Positions 17,930-26,700 are shown, counted from the stretch's first letter. The stretch: 64,000 bases of DNA from an uncultured Lachnospiraceae bacterium (GCA_946405625.1 CAMJHQ010000015.1:1-64000); one strand, 5' to 3'. Notes: a model not told the origin generated them from the sequence alone. Made by a program: numbers and translations.

Positions 17930-18943
17930 ATGGCAGACAGCGAAAAAAATCAGAATCCCATAACAGTCGTAAACAGCCATATCGACTCGCACAGCTTCAG
18001 TCGTATATATCTGTTCTTCGGCGACGAACAGTATCTGATAAAGCAATATGTGAATAACCTTGTAAATGCAGTCATGCCGGACAGGAATTCAATGAGCTTT
18101 TCACATTACATTTCCGACAAATGCGATGTAAATTCCATCTGCTCGGATGCTGTTACCATGCCATTTTTCGACGAATTCAAGGTTGCTCTCATCGAAGACA
18201 GCGGATATTTCAATTCTTCAAACGATAAAATAAAGGATATGATACCTGAAATAGGTGAACAGAATATTCTGATCTTCAGTGAAATGAATGTAGATAAGAG
18301 AACTTCAACCTACAAGGCCGCCGCGAAATACGGCACTGTTCTCGAGTTTGCCACTCCGAGCGAGGATGATCTCATCAAATGGGTAATCGGACGTTTCACA
18401 AAGGATAATATAAGAATACAGAACGGTGTACCGGAAATGCTGGTCTCTGTTGCGGGAGAAAATATGCTGAACCTTTCCAACGAAGTGGAGAAGCTCTCCT
18501 GCTATGCCATGAATAAGGGAACGATAACGCTTGAAGATATCGGACTTCTCTGTAACAGCAAGATTGAAGATAAGATATTTGAAATGTGTGATGCGATCGG
18601 CCGCCACGACAGCCGTACAGCTATATCACGTTATAATGATCTGGTTGCTCTCAAGACTTCACCAATGATGATAATCAGCATGATATCGAGGCATTTCAGA
18701 ATACTTTCACAGCTCAGCTTCATCCAGTCCGGAAAGGATAAGAAAATGGCCGCAAAAGATAAAGCGGCACTTCTCGGAATAAAGTCCTTCGCGGTAAATA
18801 AATATCTGCCTCAGCTGAATAATCAGACTACCGCAGATCTGCTCAGAAAATCAGAATTATGTATGGCAGCCGATTTTGCCGTTAAAAGCGGTCAGATGTC
18901 GGACATCAACTCAGCCGAGAAGCTGATCCTCGACCTGCTGTGA
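17930..18943 (+). CDS. holA: DNA polymerase III subunit delta
   Basis: 337 residues, the normal length. The delta subunit opens the sliding clamp within the clamp loader. An N-terminal AAA+-like fold without a Walker A motif begins with RIYLFFGDEQYLIKQYV; the C-terminal collar region contains ALKTSPMMIISMISRHFRIL and AADFAVKSGQM, both typical of HolA. The start has GGGAG 9 nt upstream. It faces rpsT across a shared terminator, an order (holA near rpsT) common in Firmicutes. Confidence 0.93.
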   Translation: MADSEKNQNPITVVNSHIDSHSFSRIYLFFGDEQYLIKQYVNNLVNAVMPDRNSMSFSHYISDKCDVNSICSDAVTMPFFDEFKVALIEDSGYFNSSNDKIKDMIPEIGEQNILIFSEMNVDKRTSTYKAAAKYGTVLEFATPSEDDLIKWVIGRFTKDNIRIQNGVPEMLVSVAGENMLNLSNEVEKLSCYAMNKGTITLEDIGLLCNSKIEDKIFEMCDAIGRHDSRTAISRYNDLVALKTSPMMIISMISRHFRILSQLSFIQSGKDKKMAAKDKAALLGIKSFAVNKYLPQLNNQTTADLLRKSELCMAADFAVKSGQMSDINSAEKLILDLL

Positions 18944-19043
18944 TTCTTTGAAAGATCCGGCCCGACATCACAATTATTTTCTATATTTTACTTGATAACT
19001 ATGTATTAGATCTAACCTGATAAATACACATCAGACAAAAAAA

Positions 19044-19074
19044 TGTCGACGTATTAACCTGTAATACGTCGACA
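19044..19074. terminator. Bidirectional terminator of holA and rpsT
   Basis: A perfect 13-bp stem (TGTCGACGTATTA / TAATACGTCGACA) with a 5-nt loop, flanked by an A-run on the left and CTGTTTTT on the right, so it works on both strands for the convergent pair. Confidence 0.92.
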
Positions 19075-19106
19075 CTGTTTTTAATTCATAGAATTATAAA
19101 ATATAC

Positions 19107-19370
19107 TTACGCAATCTTATTTACAGCAAGTGTAAGTCTTGAAATCTTTCTTGCAGCTGTGTTCTTGTGGTAAATACCCTTTGAAGCTGCCTTGCTGATC
19201 TCAGAAGTTGCTACAAGGAGAGCTGCTTCAGCTTCTGCCTTGTTACCCTCAGCGATAGCTGCATCAACCTTCTTTACAAGAGTCTTAACCTTAGACTTGA
19301 TTGCCTTGTTTCTCATTTCCTTCTTCTTGCTTACAAGAATTCTCTTCTTAGCTGACTTAATATTAGCCAC
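19107..19370 (-). CDS. rpsT: 30S ribosomal protein S20
   Basis: 87 residues. Begins MANIKSAKKRILVSKKKEMRN and ends IARKISRLT-like (TAARKISRLTLAVNK), the S20 pattern; binds 16S rRNA early in small-subunit assembly. Monocistronic. It starts about 180 nt after a near-consensus promoter, leaving a long leader in which regulation could take place. Confidence 0.97.
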   Translation of the reverse strand: MANIKSAKKRILVSKKKEMRNKAIKSKVKTLVKKVDAAIAEGNKAEAEAALLVATSEISKAASKGIYHKNTAARKISRLTLAVNKIA

Positions 19371-19558
19371 TGTTCTTTACCTCCGGAATTTTACGAAATA
19401 ATCAATAATCTTCCCTTAACAAGGGATTCTGTTCTGTGATCTCACTTAGCCAAGACACGTTCGGATTTACAGGCAGTGACGGAATATATCTTCTGCCGAC
19501 CGGGCATATGAAATCGATATTGCATGGTATCCAGCCGCGAATACCAAGCGCAACAGAT

Positions 19559-19587
19559 ATAATATCAAAGTAATACCCGTGCGTCAA
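19559..19587 (-). promoter_or_regulatory. Sigma-A promoter of rpsT
   Basis: On the minus strand TTGACG (19587-19582), a 17-bp spacer and TATTAT (19564-19559). The transcript would start near 19552, giving a leader of about 180 nt before rpsT. A 61-codon frame that begins at this TTG is better explained by the -35 box. Confidence 0.8.
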
Positions 19588-19643
19588 GCGTTTTTTCTTT
19601 TATTTAAAGGACTTTTTCACGTATTTTCCCACGTAAGCATTTT

Positions 19644-20921
19644 TCATTTATTATATTTCGAATATATCCTGAGTGGAACCTCGGCTTCTATATATATTCC
19701 GTCTTCTCTGAAATCTTCCGTAATGACGCTTCCCGAGTTTCTGATTTCCGCAACATCCGACATCTCCGAATAACTGAAAAGCTTCTTCAGATATTTTCTG
19801 TCCTGTCCGATCATTTCAGACAAAGATTTAATGAGCTCTTCGATTCCTTCTCCGGTTTTAGCTGAAATCCGTACTGTCATATATGCGCGGGCATCCCTTA
19901 TATGTGTTTCAACCTCGTCTGAACTCTCTTGTTCATTGGTCTCCCATGCGTTACTCACCGGTTTCGAATTCAATTTATCAATTTTATTGAATACCGTGAG
20001 TATCTTCTTGCCTTCAATTCCGAGCATATCCAGAGTTTCATAAACAACTCGCATATCATCCTCAGCATTTTCGGATGAAGAATCCACCACATGAATTATA
20101 TAATCTGCATATTTAGCTTCTTCAAGTGTACTTCTAAACGCATCAACCAGATTATGCGGAAGCTTTCTTATAAATCCAACCGTATCGGTAAGAAGTGCCT
20201 GCTTTTTGCCTTCGAGCTTTATGCTTCTTGTAGTTGTATCAAGCGTTGCAAAGAGCTTATTCTCTGCAAGTACATCAGATCCGGTAAGCCTGTTAAGCAG
20301 CGTGGATTTTCCTACATTTGTATAACCCACTATTGCAAATACAGGTATTGGATTCTCGCCTCTCCTTTTTCTGGTAAGGTCACGATGATTCACAACCTCC
20401 GCAAGTTCCCTCTTCAACTGGGAAACTCTGGTCCTGATCACACGTCTGTCCTGCTCAAGCTTTTTCTCACCCGGTCCCCTGGTTCCGATACCTCCTCCGA
20501 GTCTGGACATCGAACGTCCTTTTCCCGTAAGTCTGGTAAGCCTGTATTGAAGCTGAGCCAGCTCAACCTGTATCTTTCCTTCCGAGGTAACAGCATGCTG
20601 AGCAAAAATATCAAGTATCAGCATGGTTCTGTCCATTACCTTGGTATCAAGTATTCTCTCAAGATTACTCATCTGGATCGGTGTCAGCTCATCATCGCAA
20701 ATAATTCCGGTAGCTTCGGTTGATTCTATAACCGCCGCCAGTTCCTCCAACTTTCCACTTCCGAGGTATGTCGAAACGCTTGGGGTATCTATATGCTGAA
20801 CCATCGTAGCAACCGTCTCGGCACCTGCAGTCTCTGCCAGCTCCCGCAGCTCATCCAGAGCCTCATAGCTGTCGGTTCCGACCAGAATAACCTTTTCTAT
20901 CGGTTCGTTTGTATATTCCAT
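19644..20921 (-). CDS. hflX: GTPase HflX
   Basis: 425 residues. Ribosome-associated GTPase that splits stalled or stress-paused 70S ribosomes. The N-terminal glycine-rich HflX domain has SRLGGGIGTRGPGEKKLE; the G domain has G1 GYTNVGKSTLLNRLTG, G3 DTVGFIRKLPH and G4 NKIDKL. Length and domain order are normal. The gene stands alone between rpsT and a small membrane protein gene. Confidence 0.94.
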   Translation of the reverse strand: MEYTNEPIEKVILVGTDSYEALDELRELAETAGAETVATMVQHIDTPSVSTYLGSGKLEELAAVIESTEATGIICDDELTPIQMSNLERILDTKVMDRTMLILDIFAQHAVTSEGKIQVELAQLQYRLTRLTGKGRSMSRLGGGIGTRGPGEKKLEQDRRVIRTRVSQLKRELAEVVNHRDLTRKRRGENPIPVFAIVGYTNVGKSTLLNRLTGSDVLAENKLFATLDTTTRSIKLEGKKQALLTDTVGFIRKLPHNLVDAFRSTLEEAKYADYIIHVVDSSSENAEDDMRVVYETLDMLGIEGKKILTVFNKIDKLNSKPVSNAWETNEQESSDEVETHIRDARAYMTVRISAKTGEGIEELIKSLSEMIGQDRKYLKKLFSYSEMSDVAEIRNSGSVITEDFREDGIYIEAEVPLRIYSKYNK

Positions 20922-21081
20922 CTATTTCCCATCTCCGTTATATATTCAATCTCATATGATAATATCAGTTCGCATCTTTATTATCATAACATAATCCGCA
21001 ACATCAAATGAATAATAACATTTTACATGTGATAATCATATATACTCAAAATATAATATCGAAGATTATTTACAAAATATA

Positions 21082-21405
21082 CTATACATAAAGTTCTTTT
21101 CTTCTGAAATCGCTTCTTCCGAAATCACTTCTTCTGAAGCTGTCTCTTCTTTCTCTGATCCTACGTCTTCTTGCAAGCTTTCTGCCTTCATCATAAACCT
21201 CTACGATTGCCCTCGCTTCAACAAATGGCCCGAAGATTCCCATGATCACCAGCAGCAGTGATTCCGTATATGCTCCCGTAACGAAGATAATACATAAACA
21301 GATTCCCAGTGCCAGAGCTGTTGCGCCATAAGAAGTAAAAGCGCCCATCATAAAGTAATAACTTGTCTTATGCATTCTGTAGAGAATATCATTTATTCTT
21401 TCCAT
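21082..21405 (-). CDS. Small membrane protein with Arg-rich tail
   Basis: About 107 residues, starting at the ATG behind GGGAGGGAACAGAA. Two hydrophobic segments at about residues 15-35 and 40-60 are followed by a strongly basic tail with RRRRIRERRDSFRRSDF and a repeated RSDF. I do not recognise the family. The tail could contact RNA, DNA or lipid head groups. It is transcribed away from the tetR promoter. Confidence 0.6.
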   Translation of the reverse strand: MERINDILYRMHKTSYYFMMGAFTSYGATALALGICLCIIFVTGAYTESLLLVIMGIFGPFVEARAIVEVYDEGRKLARRRRIRERRDSFRRSDFGRSDFRRKELYV

Positions 21406-21507
21406 TTCTGTTCCCTCCCGGTTCACATTTTTCTGATACTCTCAGAATACTCCAATAGGTGTCCAATAGAACTGACACCACTTTTATCCAGACTCCTACA
21501 TTTCTTG

Positions 21508-21536
21508 TTGACAAATCGGATATTTTGAATTAAAAT
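21508..21536 (+). promoter_or_regulatory. Promoter of the tetR-hydrolase operon
   Basis: TTGACA (21508-21513), 17-bp spacer, TAAAAT (21531-21536): a near-consensus sigma-A promoter about 60 bp before the tetR start. Confidence 0.85.
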
Positions 21537-21573
21537 GAACCGCAGTTCACTTTTATTAGTGAACCCGGGTTCA
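21536..21573. promoter_or_regulatory. Pair of TGAAC-N4-GTTCA operators
   Basis: TGAACCGCAGTTCA (21536-21549) and the perfect palindrome TGAACCCGGGTTCA (21560-21573) lie 24 bp apart centre to centre, starting at the -10 box of the tetR promoter. Position and symmetry indicate autorepression by the TetR protein encoded downstream. Confidence 0.8.
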
Positions 21574-21598
21574 TTTTTATTATAAAAGGAGAATAACT

Positions 21599-22258
21599 AT
21601 GCCAAAAGTTTCAGAAGAGTATTTCGAAGCAAAAAAGCTGGAGATAATAGATGCCGCTTATCGCGTTGCACTTCGTAAGTCTATAAGCAGCATGACTCTG
21701 ATGGATGTCAGAGAGGAAGCCGGAATGGCAAGAGGTGCCATTTACAGATACTATAATAGCCTCGATGATGTCCTGATATCACTTATCGAGAAGATCAACC
21801 ATGATAATTCATATCTCGAAGAGGTGCAGAAAATATTCAGCAGGCAGGATTCCCTATCTCCCGATAAGCTTCTAAAAAGGGTGTGTGATTTTCTGTACAG
21901 TTATCTCACATCCCGCGAAATGGATATACATTCGCTGAGTCTGCAGTTCGATATATTCTGCATCCATGAACCTGAAAGGGTTAAGGAAATGCTTGCAAAG
22001 GCCGAGATACCCAATAACAACTTCTCGTACCTCATGCAAAATATGTATGAATATATAAAGGATCAAACAAAATCAGGAAAGCTTCATCCAGTCATGCCCG
22101 CGAAAAAGCTTATAGATTATTTCTTCACTATTTATAAGGGAATTCAGCTCCAGTATACACTTGAAGAAAAAATGGGTACTGATTCCTATGATGCAAAAAC
22201 CACGATAAATGCAATGTATAAAACAATGCTCGCTCTTCTCGGAATTGATATTGGCTAA
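21599..22258 (+). CDS. TetR/AcrR family transcriptional regulator
   Basis: 219 residues. N-terminal helix-turn-helix (about residues 15-60: SISSMTLMDVREEAGMARGA followed by IYRYYNSLDDVL), then an all-helical ligand domain. Preceded by AAAGGAG with normal spacing. It heads a two-gene operon with an alpha/beta hydrolase 26 nt downstream, and two dyad operators overlap its promoter, so it probably represses itself and the hydrolase until a small ligand, perhaps the hydrolase substrate, binds. Confidence 0.9.
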   Translation: MPKVSEEYFEAKKLEIIDAAYRVALRKSISSMTLMDVREEAGMARGAIYRYYNSLDDVLISLIEKINHDNSYLEEVQKIFSRQDSLSPDKLLKRVCDFLYSYLTSREMDIHSLSLQFDIFCIHEPERVKEMLAKAEIPNNNFSYLMQNMYEYIKDQTKSGKLHPVMPAKKLIDYFFTIYKGIQLQYTLEEKMGTDSYDAKTTINAMYKTMLALLGIDIG

Positions 22259-22284
22259 ATATCATTTAAGAAAAGGGTATAACC

Positions 22285-23256
22285 ATGAAAAAAAGAATAC
22301 TGAAGATACTGAGAATAATACTTATTGCACTTGCACTTTTTATTACGGTGCTTTCAATAAGACACCACTTTAAGAGTAAATCCGACAGGGAACTCTTCGC
22401 CGATGCATATGGCGAGTACTATACCACACCGGAGGGTGAAAGAATTAACTACACCATATATGACAGCAGCTCTGACAAGGTTATGGTAATTCTCCCAGGT
22501 TTCGGCTGTTCATCAGCCCATTATGAATTTGATGCACTTGCCAAAGACCTGATTGACCTATATAAGGTTATAATAGTCGAACCTCTGGGTGTCGGTCTCA
22601 GTGACGAAACCGACAGAGACCGTTCCGTAGAAAATTACTGTTCTGAACTTCACGGACTCATGCAGTATCTGGGTTTTGACAGCTATACCATCCTTGGTCA
22701 CTCTATATCCGGTGTATACATTCTGGACTATGCAAACAGATATCCGAATGAAGTCGAGGCCTTCATAGGAATAGATGCTACTCTTCCTCGCCAGTGGGAA
22801 ATATGCCCCAAGGCTGCACTTCCCGAAAATCAGTATAAGCAGGATAAAATACTGAAATATCTGCTGGTCAACACAGGTATATACAGATTCTTTACCGAAC
22901 TGTCCTTCGATGAATATCTGAAGGGTATTCCTACTATTACTAATGATGAAAAGCCTATCGTTCTCGCTATGTATTGTACAGATCAGCTTCGCCCTACTCA
23001 GCTTCGTGAAATGAAATCGCTCAGAGCAAACTCCGAAGCCTGCCTGAACGAAAAATTCCCCGAATCGATTCCGGTCCTCTATCTTCTCTCCGAGGATAAC
23101 TGCAATCTGATGTCCGAATGGTATGATATTCATAAGGAAGTAATAGTTAATCCTTCAAGCCGTGTCACTATACTGAAGGGAGGACATTATTTACATCTGG
23201 ATAATCGTGAGGGAGTTGTGGAAGAGATCAGGAAATTTGCCAACCAATACAGATGA
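22285..23256 (+). CDS. Alpha/beta hydrolase, membrane-anchored
   Basis: 323 residues. An N-terminal signal anchor (residues about 5-25) precedes an alpha/beta-hydrolase fold. Nucleophile elbow GHSISG with Ser140, an oxyanion segment LPGFGCSS, and the C-terminal His in KGGHYLHLDN. It probably acts outside the membrane on an ester or related small molecule; the substrate is not visible from sequence. Second gene of the TetR-controlled operon. Confidence 0.85.
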   Translation: MKKRILKILRIILIALALFITVLSIRHHFKSKSDRELFADAYGEYYTTPEGERINYTIYDSSSDKVMVILPGFGCSSAHYEFDALAKDLIDLYKVIIVEPLGVGLSDETDRDRSVENYCSELHGLMQYLGFDSYTILGHSISGVYILDYANRYPNEVEAFIGIDATLPRQWEICPKAALPENQYKQDKILKYLLVNTGIYRFFTELSFDEYLKGIPTITNDEKPIVLAMYCTDQLRPTQLREMKSLRANSEACLNEKFPESIPVLYLLSEDNCNLMSEWYDIHKEVIVNPSSRVTILKGGHYLHLDNREGVVEEIRKFANQYR

Positions 23257-23277
23257 AGTTTCAACTAATCAGTTTAC

Positions 23278-23330
23278 AAAAAGCCATAGGCAGTTTTGCT
23301 TACGAGTAAGCATACCACCTATGGCTTTTT
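23278..23330 (+). terminator. Terminator of the tetR-hydrolase operon
   Basis: AAAAAGCCATAGG (23278-23290) pairs with CCTATGGCTTTTT (23318-23330), a 13-bp outer stem. An inner GCTTAC-type hairpin lies between the arms. The A-rich left side lets it also work on the other strand. Confidence 0.85.
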
Positions 23331-23460
23331 GTAACTGTGAATTGTAACTCCTGCAAATTGTTGAAAAATGATTTTTTAATTGAAAATTGAATTTATTAAT
23401 GCTAGTAATTCTAAACAAATACTGTTTCAATCTAGCAATTACTCTTTTTTTCTTTATTCC

Positions 23461-23867
23461 GGCTAACCGCTCTGGCTTTTCCGTCCTTCTGGTTAGCTTT
23501 TGATCTTCTTATTACTCTTCTTTTCTTCATTCCGGCTAACCGCTCTGGCTTTTCCGCCCTTCTGGTTAGCTTTTTGATCTTCTTATTACCCTTCTTTTCT
23601 TTATTTCGGCTAACCGCTCTGGCTTTCCCGCCCTTCCGGTTAGCTTTTTGATCTTGTTATTACCCTTCTTTTCTTTATTTCGGCTAACCACTCTGGCTTT
23701 TCCGTCCTTCCGGTTAGCTTTTTGATCTTGTTATTACCCTTCTTTTCTTTATTTCGGCTAACCACTCTGGCTTTTCTACACCTCCGGTTAGCCGGCTAAG
23801 CGTAAAGAATCCTGAAAATAGCTGAATTCAGCTAACCAATACATGAAATATAGAGGGATGGTTAGCT
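23461..23867. repeat. Palindrome array, first half: GCTAACC/GGTTAGC units
   Basis: Five units begin at 23461, 23534, 23608, 23682 and 23756 and a sixth, more diverged, hairpin at 23830, a step of 73-74 bp throughout. Each holds a 36-38 bp stem-loop. Stems: GCTAACC/GGTTAGC in the first four (8 bp with the inner G-C pair in the third), CGGCTAACC/GGTTAGCCG in the fifth, AGCTAACC/GGTTAGCT in the sixth. Units 2-4 continue with TTTTTGATCTT and so look like stacked intrinsic terminators on the plus strand. A weaker TGCTAG/CTAGCA hairpin of the same size at 23400-23437 may be a further copy. No coding frame is supported on either strand. Confidence 0.9.
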
Positions 23868-23913
23868 TGCCAGACGCGGTGAAGCCGAAGGCACGAGGAA
23901 CAGCGTTGATGTT

Positions 23914-24421
23914 TACTAACAATTTCGAAGAAACAGCATTATTGTTAGTACTTCTTCTGGAATTCTCAAGTTGAAGATCTGTTGTTTACTAATAATATTG
24001 AGAAAATCGCAAAATTATTAGTATTTCATCCGGATTTCTCGCGTCGAAGATCTGTTGTTTACTAATAATATTGAGAAAACGGCATTATTATTAGTACTTC
24101 AATCGAAAAGCCCGCGACAATGCATTGAAGTTTACTAACAGAAATAGAAGAACGGCATTATTATTAGTACTTCAATCGAAAAGCCCGCGACAATGCATTG
24201 AAGTTTACTAACAGAAATAGAAGAACGGCATTATTATTAGTACTTCAATCGAAAAGCCCGCGACAATGCATTGAAGTTTACTAACAGAAATAGAAGAACG
24301 GCATTATTATTAGTACTTCATCCAGAAATCTCAGGTTGAAGCGACCTTGAAGCGACCTTGAAGCGACCTTGAAGCGTTGATGTTTACTAACAATTCTGAG
24401 AGAACGGCATTATTGTTAGTA
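23914..24421. repeat. Palindrome array, second half: TACTAA/TTAGTA units
   Basis: Seven 37-bp stem-loops start at 23914, 23987, 24060, 24133, 24206, 24279 and 24385; the step is exactly 73 bp except the last (106). Stems: TACTAACAAT/ATTGTTAGTA in units 1 and 7, TACTAATAAT/ATTATTAGTA in units 2 and 3, and only TACTAA/TTAGTA in units 4-6, which are otherwise identical over the full period. The linkers carry a second inverted repeat, ACTTCAAT/ATTGAAGT in the identical units. The stretch 24422-24629 leads to the GH120 gene and holds no gene. Confidence 0.9.
24338..24376. repeat. 11-bp triplication inside the palindrome array
   Basis: GAAGCGACCTT occurs three times in a row (24338, 24349, 24360) followed by a partial fourth copy. 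Its 33 bp account exactly for the larger last step of the array (106 = 73 + 33). Confidence 0.9.
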
Positions 24422-24629
24422 CTTCATCCAGGAATCTCAAGTTGATGTTTTTCAAACTATGAATAACACCTATTGTGTCGCAAAAATTGATTAAAAGTGT
24501 GCAAATAATAACAAGTATTATCATTTTTCGTGTGATAGAATACCGACTATAAGGGGTCTGGGACAAGGGGGTCTGTTCTTCTCGGACAGTACAGTTTCGA
24601 CCTACAAAATTTTAAAAAGGAGAAGGAAA

Positions 24630-26645
24630 ATGTCAGACGTTAAGAAATCAGGAACAGTTTACTATGTTGACAGTGCTGCAGCTGCCGGAGGAGATGGTTC
24701 TAAAGAAAAGCCATTCGCAAAGATTAATGATGCAGCAGCTATAGCTCGTCCGGGAGATGAGGTGCTCGTTGCTCCGGGTATCTACCGCGAATGGGTATGT
24801 CCAAAGAATGCAGGTGAGGAAGACGCGCCTATATCTTATAGATCAGAGCAGCCTCTCGGAGCGATCATTACAGGTGCAGATCCTATAACAGGATGGACCA
24901 AGCACGAAGGAAATGTATGGACCGTTCGTGTAAACAATTCTATATTCGGAGAATATAATCCATATAAAGAATATGTATGCGGCGACTGGTACTTCGCACC
25001 TACCGTACGTCATACAGGTTCTGTATATCTCAACGATGTCATGATGTATGAGACTGTAACACTTGACGAATGTATCGCAGGTGAAGCAGATTCAAATGCA
25101 TGGAACCATGAAGAATCCAAGCTTAAGTGGTACACAGAGCAGGACGGTGACGAGACTGTTCTCTATGCTAATTTCGGAGGACTTGATCCTAATGAAGAGA
25201 AGGTTGAATTCAGTGTAAGAAGAAATGTATTCATGCCTTCAGAGAACGGAATCAACTTTATAACCGTAAGCGGTTTTGTAATTACAAAGGGTGCTCCTAC
25301 CTGGGCTCCTCCTGCTGCTTATCAGGACGGACTTATCGGCCCACACTGGAGCAAAGGCTGGATCATTGAAGACTGTGAGGTAAGCAACAGCAGATGCTGT
25401 GGTATTTCTCTCGGAAAATATCGTGATCTGGAAAATGATATGTATTTCTATACAAAGCAGGTTAAGAGTCCTACACAGATGGAGCGTGACGCAGTTTGCC
25501 GCGGTCAGTATCACGGATGGCTGAAGGAAAATATCGGAAGTCACATCATCAGAAGATGCCATGTTCATCACTGTGAGCAGACAGGTATTGTAGGAAGAAT
25601 GGGTGCAGTATTCTCAACTATCGAGGATTGCCACATTCATCATGTATGTAATTCACAGCAGCTTGGCGGTGCAGAAACCGCAGGAATCAAGCTTCATGCT
25701 GCAATAGATGTAACAATTCAGAGAAACCATATACATAACTGTATCATGGGAGTATGGCTTGACTGGGAAGCTCAGGGTGCACGAGTTACAAGAAATCTCA
25801 TGCACGACAATCAGCGTCCAAAGGATTCTACAGAAGCAAAGGGTGCTATGTTCAGCACCGATGTTTTCATCGAAGTAGGACATGGCCCAACACTTATAGA
25901 TAACAACATCCTTCTTTCAAAGGTTTCTATAACCATACCGAGCGAAGGAATAGCCGTTATAAACAATCTTATCGGAGGATCCTTCAGTCTTATCAATTCA
26001 GGCGTAGATTCAATCGTTAACAATCAGCGTGAACCTCGATACACACCTTATCATATAAGACATAGGACTGAAGTTGCCGGATTTATGACAATCCTTCATG
26101 GCGACGACAGATTTTATAACAATATATTCATCCAGAATCAGCCTGTTGAGAATGATTCTCTCACTGCAGCAGATGCCGCTTATGAAGTTGTCGGAACTGC
26201 ACCGTTTGATATCTTCCCAACATATGATGAATGGATTGCACAGTTTGATTTCTCTAAGGAACCTGATATGGGCGCACTTGCTACAGCACATTTCGGACAC
26301 CTTCCTGTATGGGTAGGCGGAAATGCATACTTTAACGGTGCTACCGTATGTAAGCATGAGAAAGACATGCTTGTTGATTCAGAGAATAAGGCTTATGCAA
26401 AAATAGTTGTTGACGGAGACAGCTACTCACTTGATACTAACCTTATCTCACTTCTGGGAGATTATAAAAATAAGATAATGTGCACCGAAGATCTCGGACG
26501 CGCATTTGAACCTGAGCAGCGTTTTGAAAGTCCTGACGGAAGCGATATCATCTTCGATACCGACTACTTCGGAAATAAGAGAGAATCTTCATCAATTCCG
26601 GGACCATTCGCTGCAGCTGATGCTGAAAGCATCAAACTTGTTTAG
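24630..26645 (+). CDS. GH120 beta-xylosidase (right-handed beta-helix)
   Basis: 671 residues, no signal peptide, so cytoplasmic. It resembles the GH120 beta-xylosidase XylC of Thermoanaerobacterium throughout as I recall that family: FGEYNPYKEYVCGDW, WAPPAAYQDGLIGPHWSKGWIIEDCE, ETAGIKLHAAIDVTI, WLDWEAQGARVTRN and DVFIEVGHGP. By that match Asp378 and Glu415 are the catalytic pair; the 37-residue gap between them is about 14 longer than in XylC because of an insert (QRPKDSTEAKGAMFST region). It would release xylose from imported xylo-oligosaccharides. Strong AAAAAGGAGAAGG ribosome site. Monocistronic, with two hairpins after it. Confidence 0.9.
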   Translation: MSDVKKSGTVYYVDSAAAAGGDGSKEKPFAKINDAAAIARPGDEVLVAPGIYREWVCPKNAGEEDAPISYRSEQPLGAIITGADPITGWTKHEGNVWTVRVNNSIFGEYNPYKEYVCGDWYFAPTVRHTGSVYLNDVMMYETVTLDECIAGEADSNAWNHEESKLKWYTEQDGDETVLYANFGGLDPNEEKVEFSVRRNVFMPSENGINFITVSGFVITKGAPTWAPPAAYQDGLIGPHWSKGWIIEDCEVSNSRCCGISLGKYRDLENDMYFYTKQVKSPTQMERDAVCRGQYHGWLKENIGSHIIRRCHVHHCEQTGIVGRMGAVFSTIEDCHIHHVCNSQQLGGAETAGIKLHAAIDVTIQRNHIHNCIMGVWLDWEAQGARVTRNLMHDNQRPKDSTEAKGAMFSTDVFIEVGHGPTLIDNNILLSKVSITIPSEGIAVINNLIGGSFSLINSGVDSIVNNQREPRYTPYHIRHRTEVAGFMTILHGDDRFYNNIFIQNQPVENDSLTAADAAYEVVGTAPFDIFPTYDEWIAQFDFSKEPDMGALATAHFGHLPVWVGGNAYFNGATVCKHEKDMLVDSENKAYAKIVVDGDSYSLDTNLISLLGDYKNKIMCTEDLGRAFEPEQRFESPDGSDIIFDTDYFGNKRESSSIPGPFAAADAESIKLV

Positions 26646-26653
26646 CCCTTTGG

Positions 26654-26683
26654 CTGTTCGGTAAATTCCATTGAGCCGAACAG
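26654..26683 (+). terminator. Hairpin 3' of the GH120 gene
   Basis: CTGTTCGG (26654-26661) pairs with CCGAACAG (26676-26683), 9 nt past the stop codon. No U-tract; it may protect the 3' end or aid the next terminator. Confidence 0.55.
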
Positions 26684-26700
26684 TTACCCAATCCCAACAA

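Noticed and set aside
19402-19587. A 61-codon minus-strand frame upstream of rpsT
   Set aside because: It begins at a TTG that is the -35 box of a strong promoter and its codons run through the leader; no ribosome site precedes it.
23461-24421. A CRISPR array
   Set aside because: The whole 73-74 bp unit repeats, there are no unique spacers of constant length between short repeats, and no cas genes are in the window.
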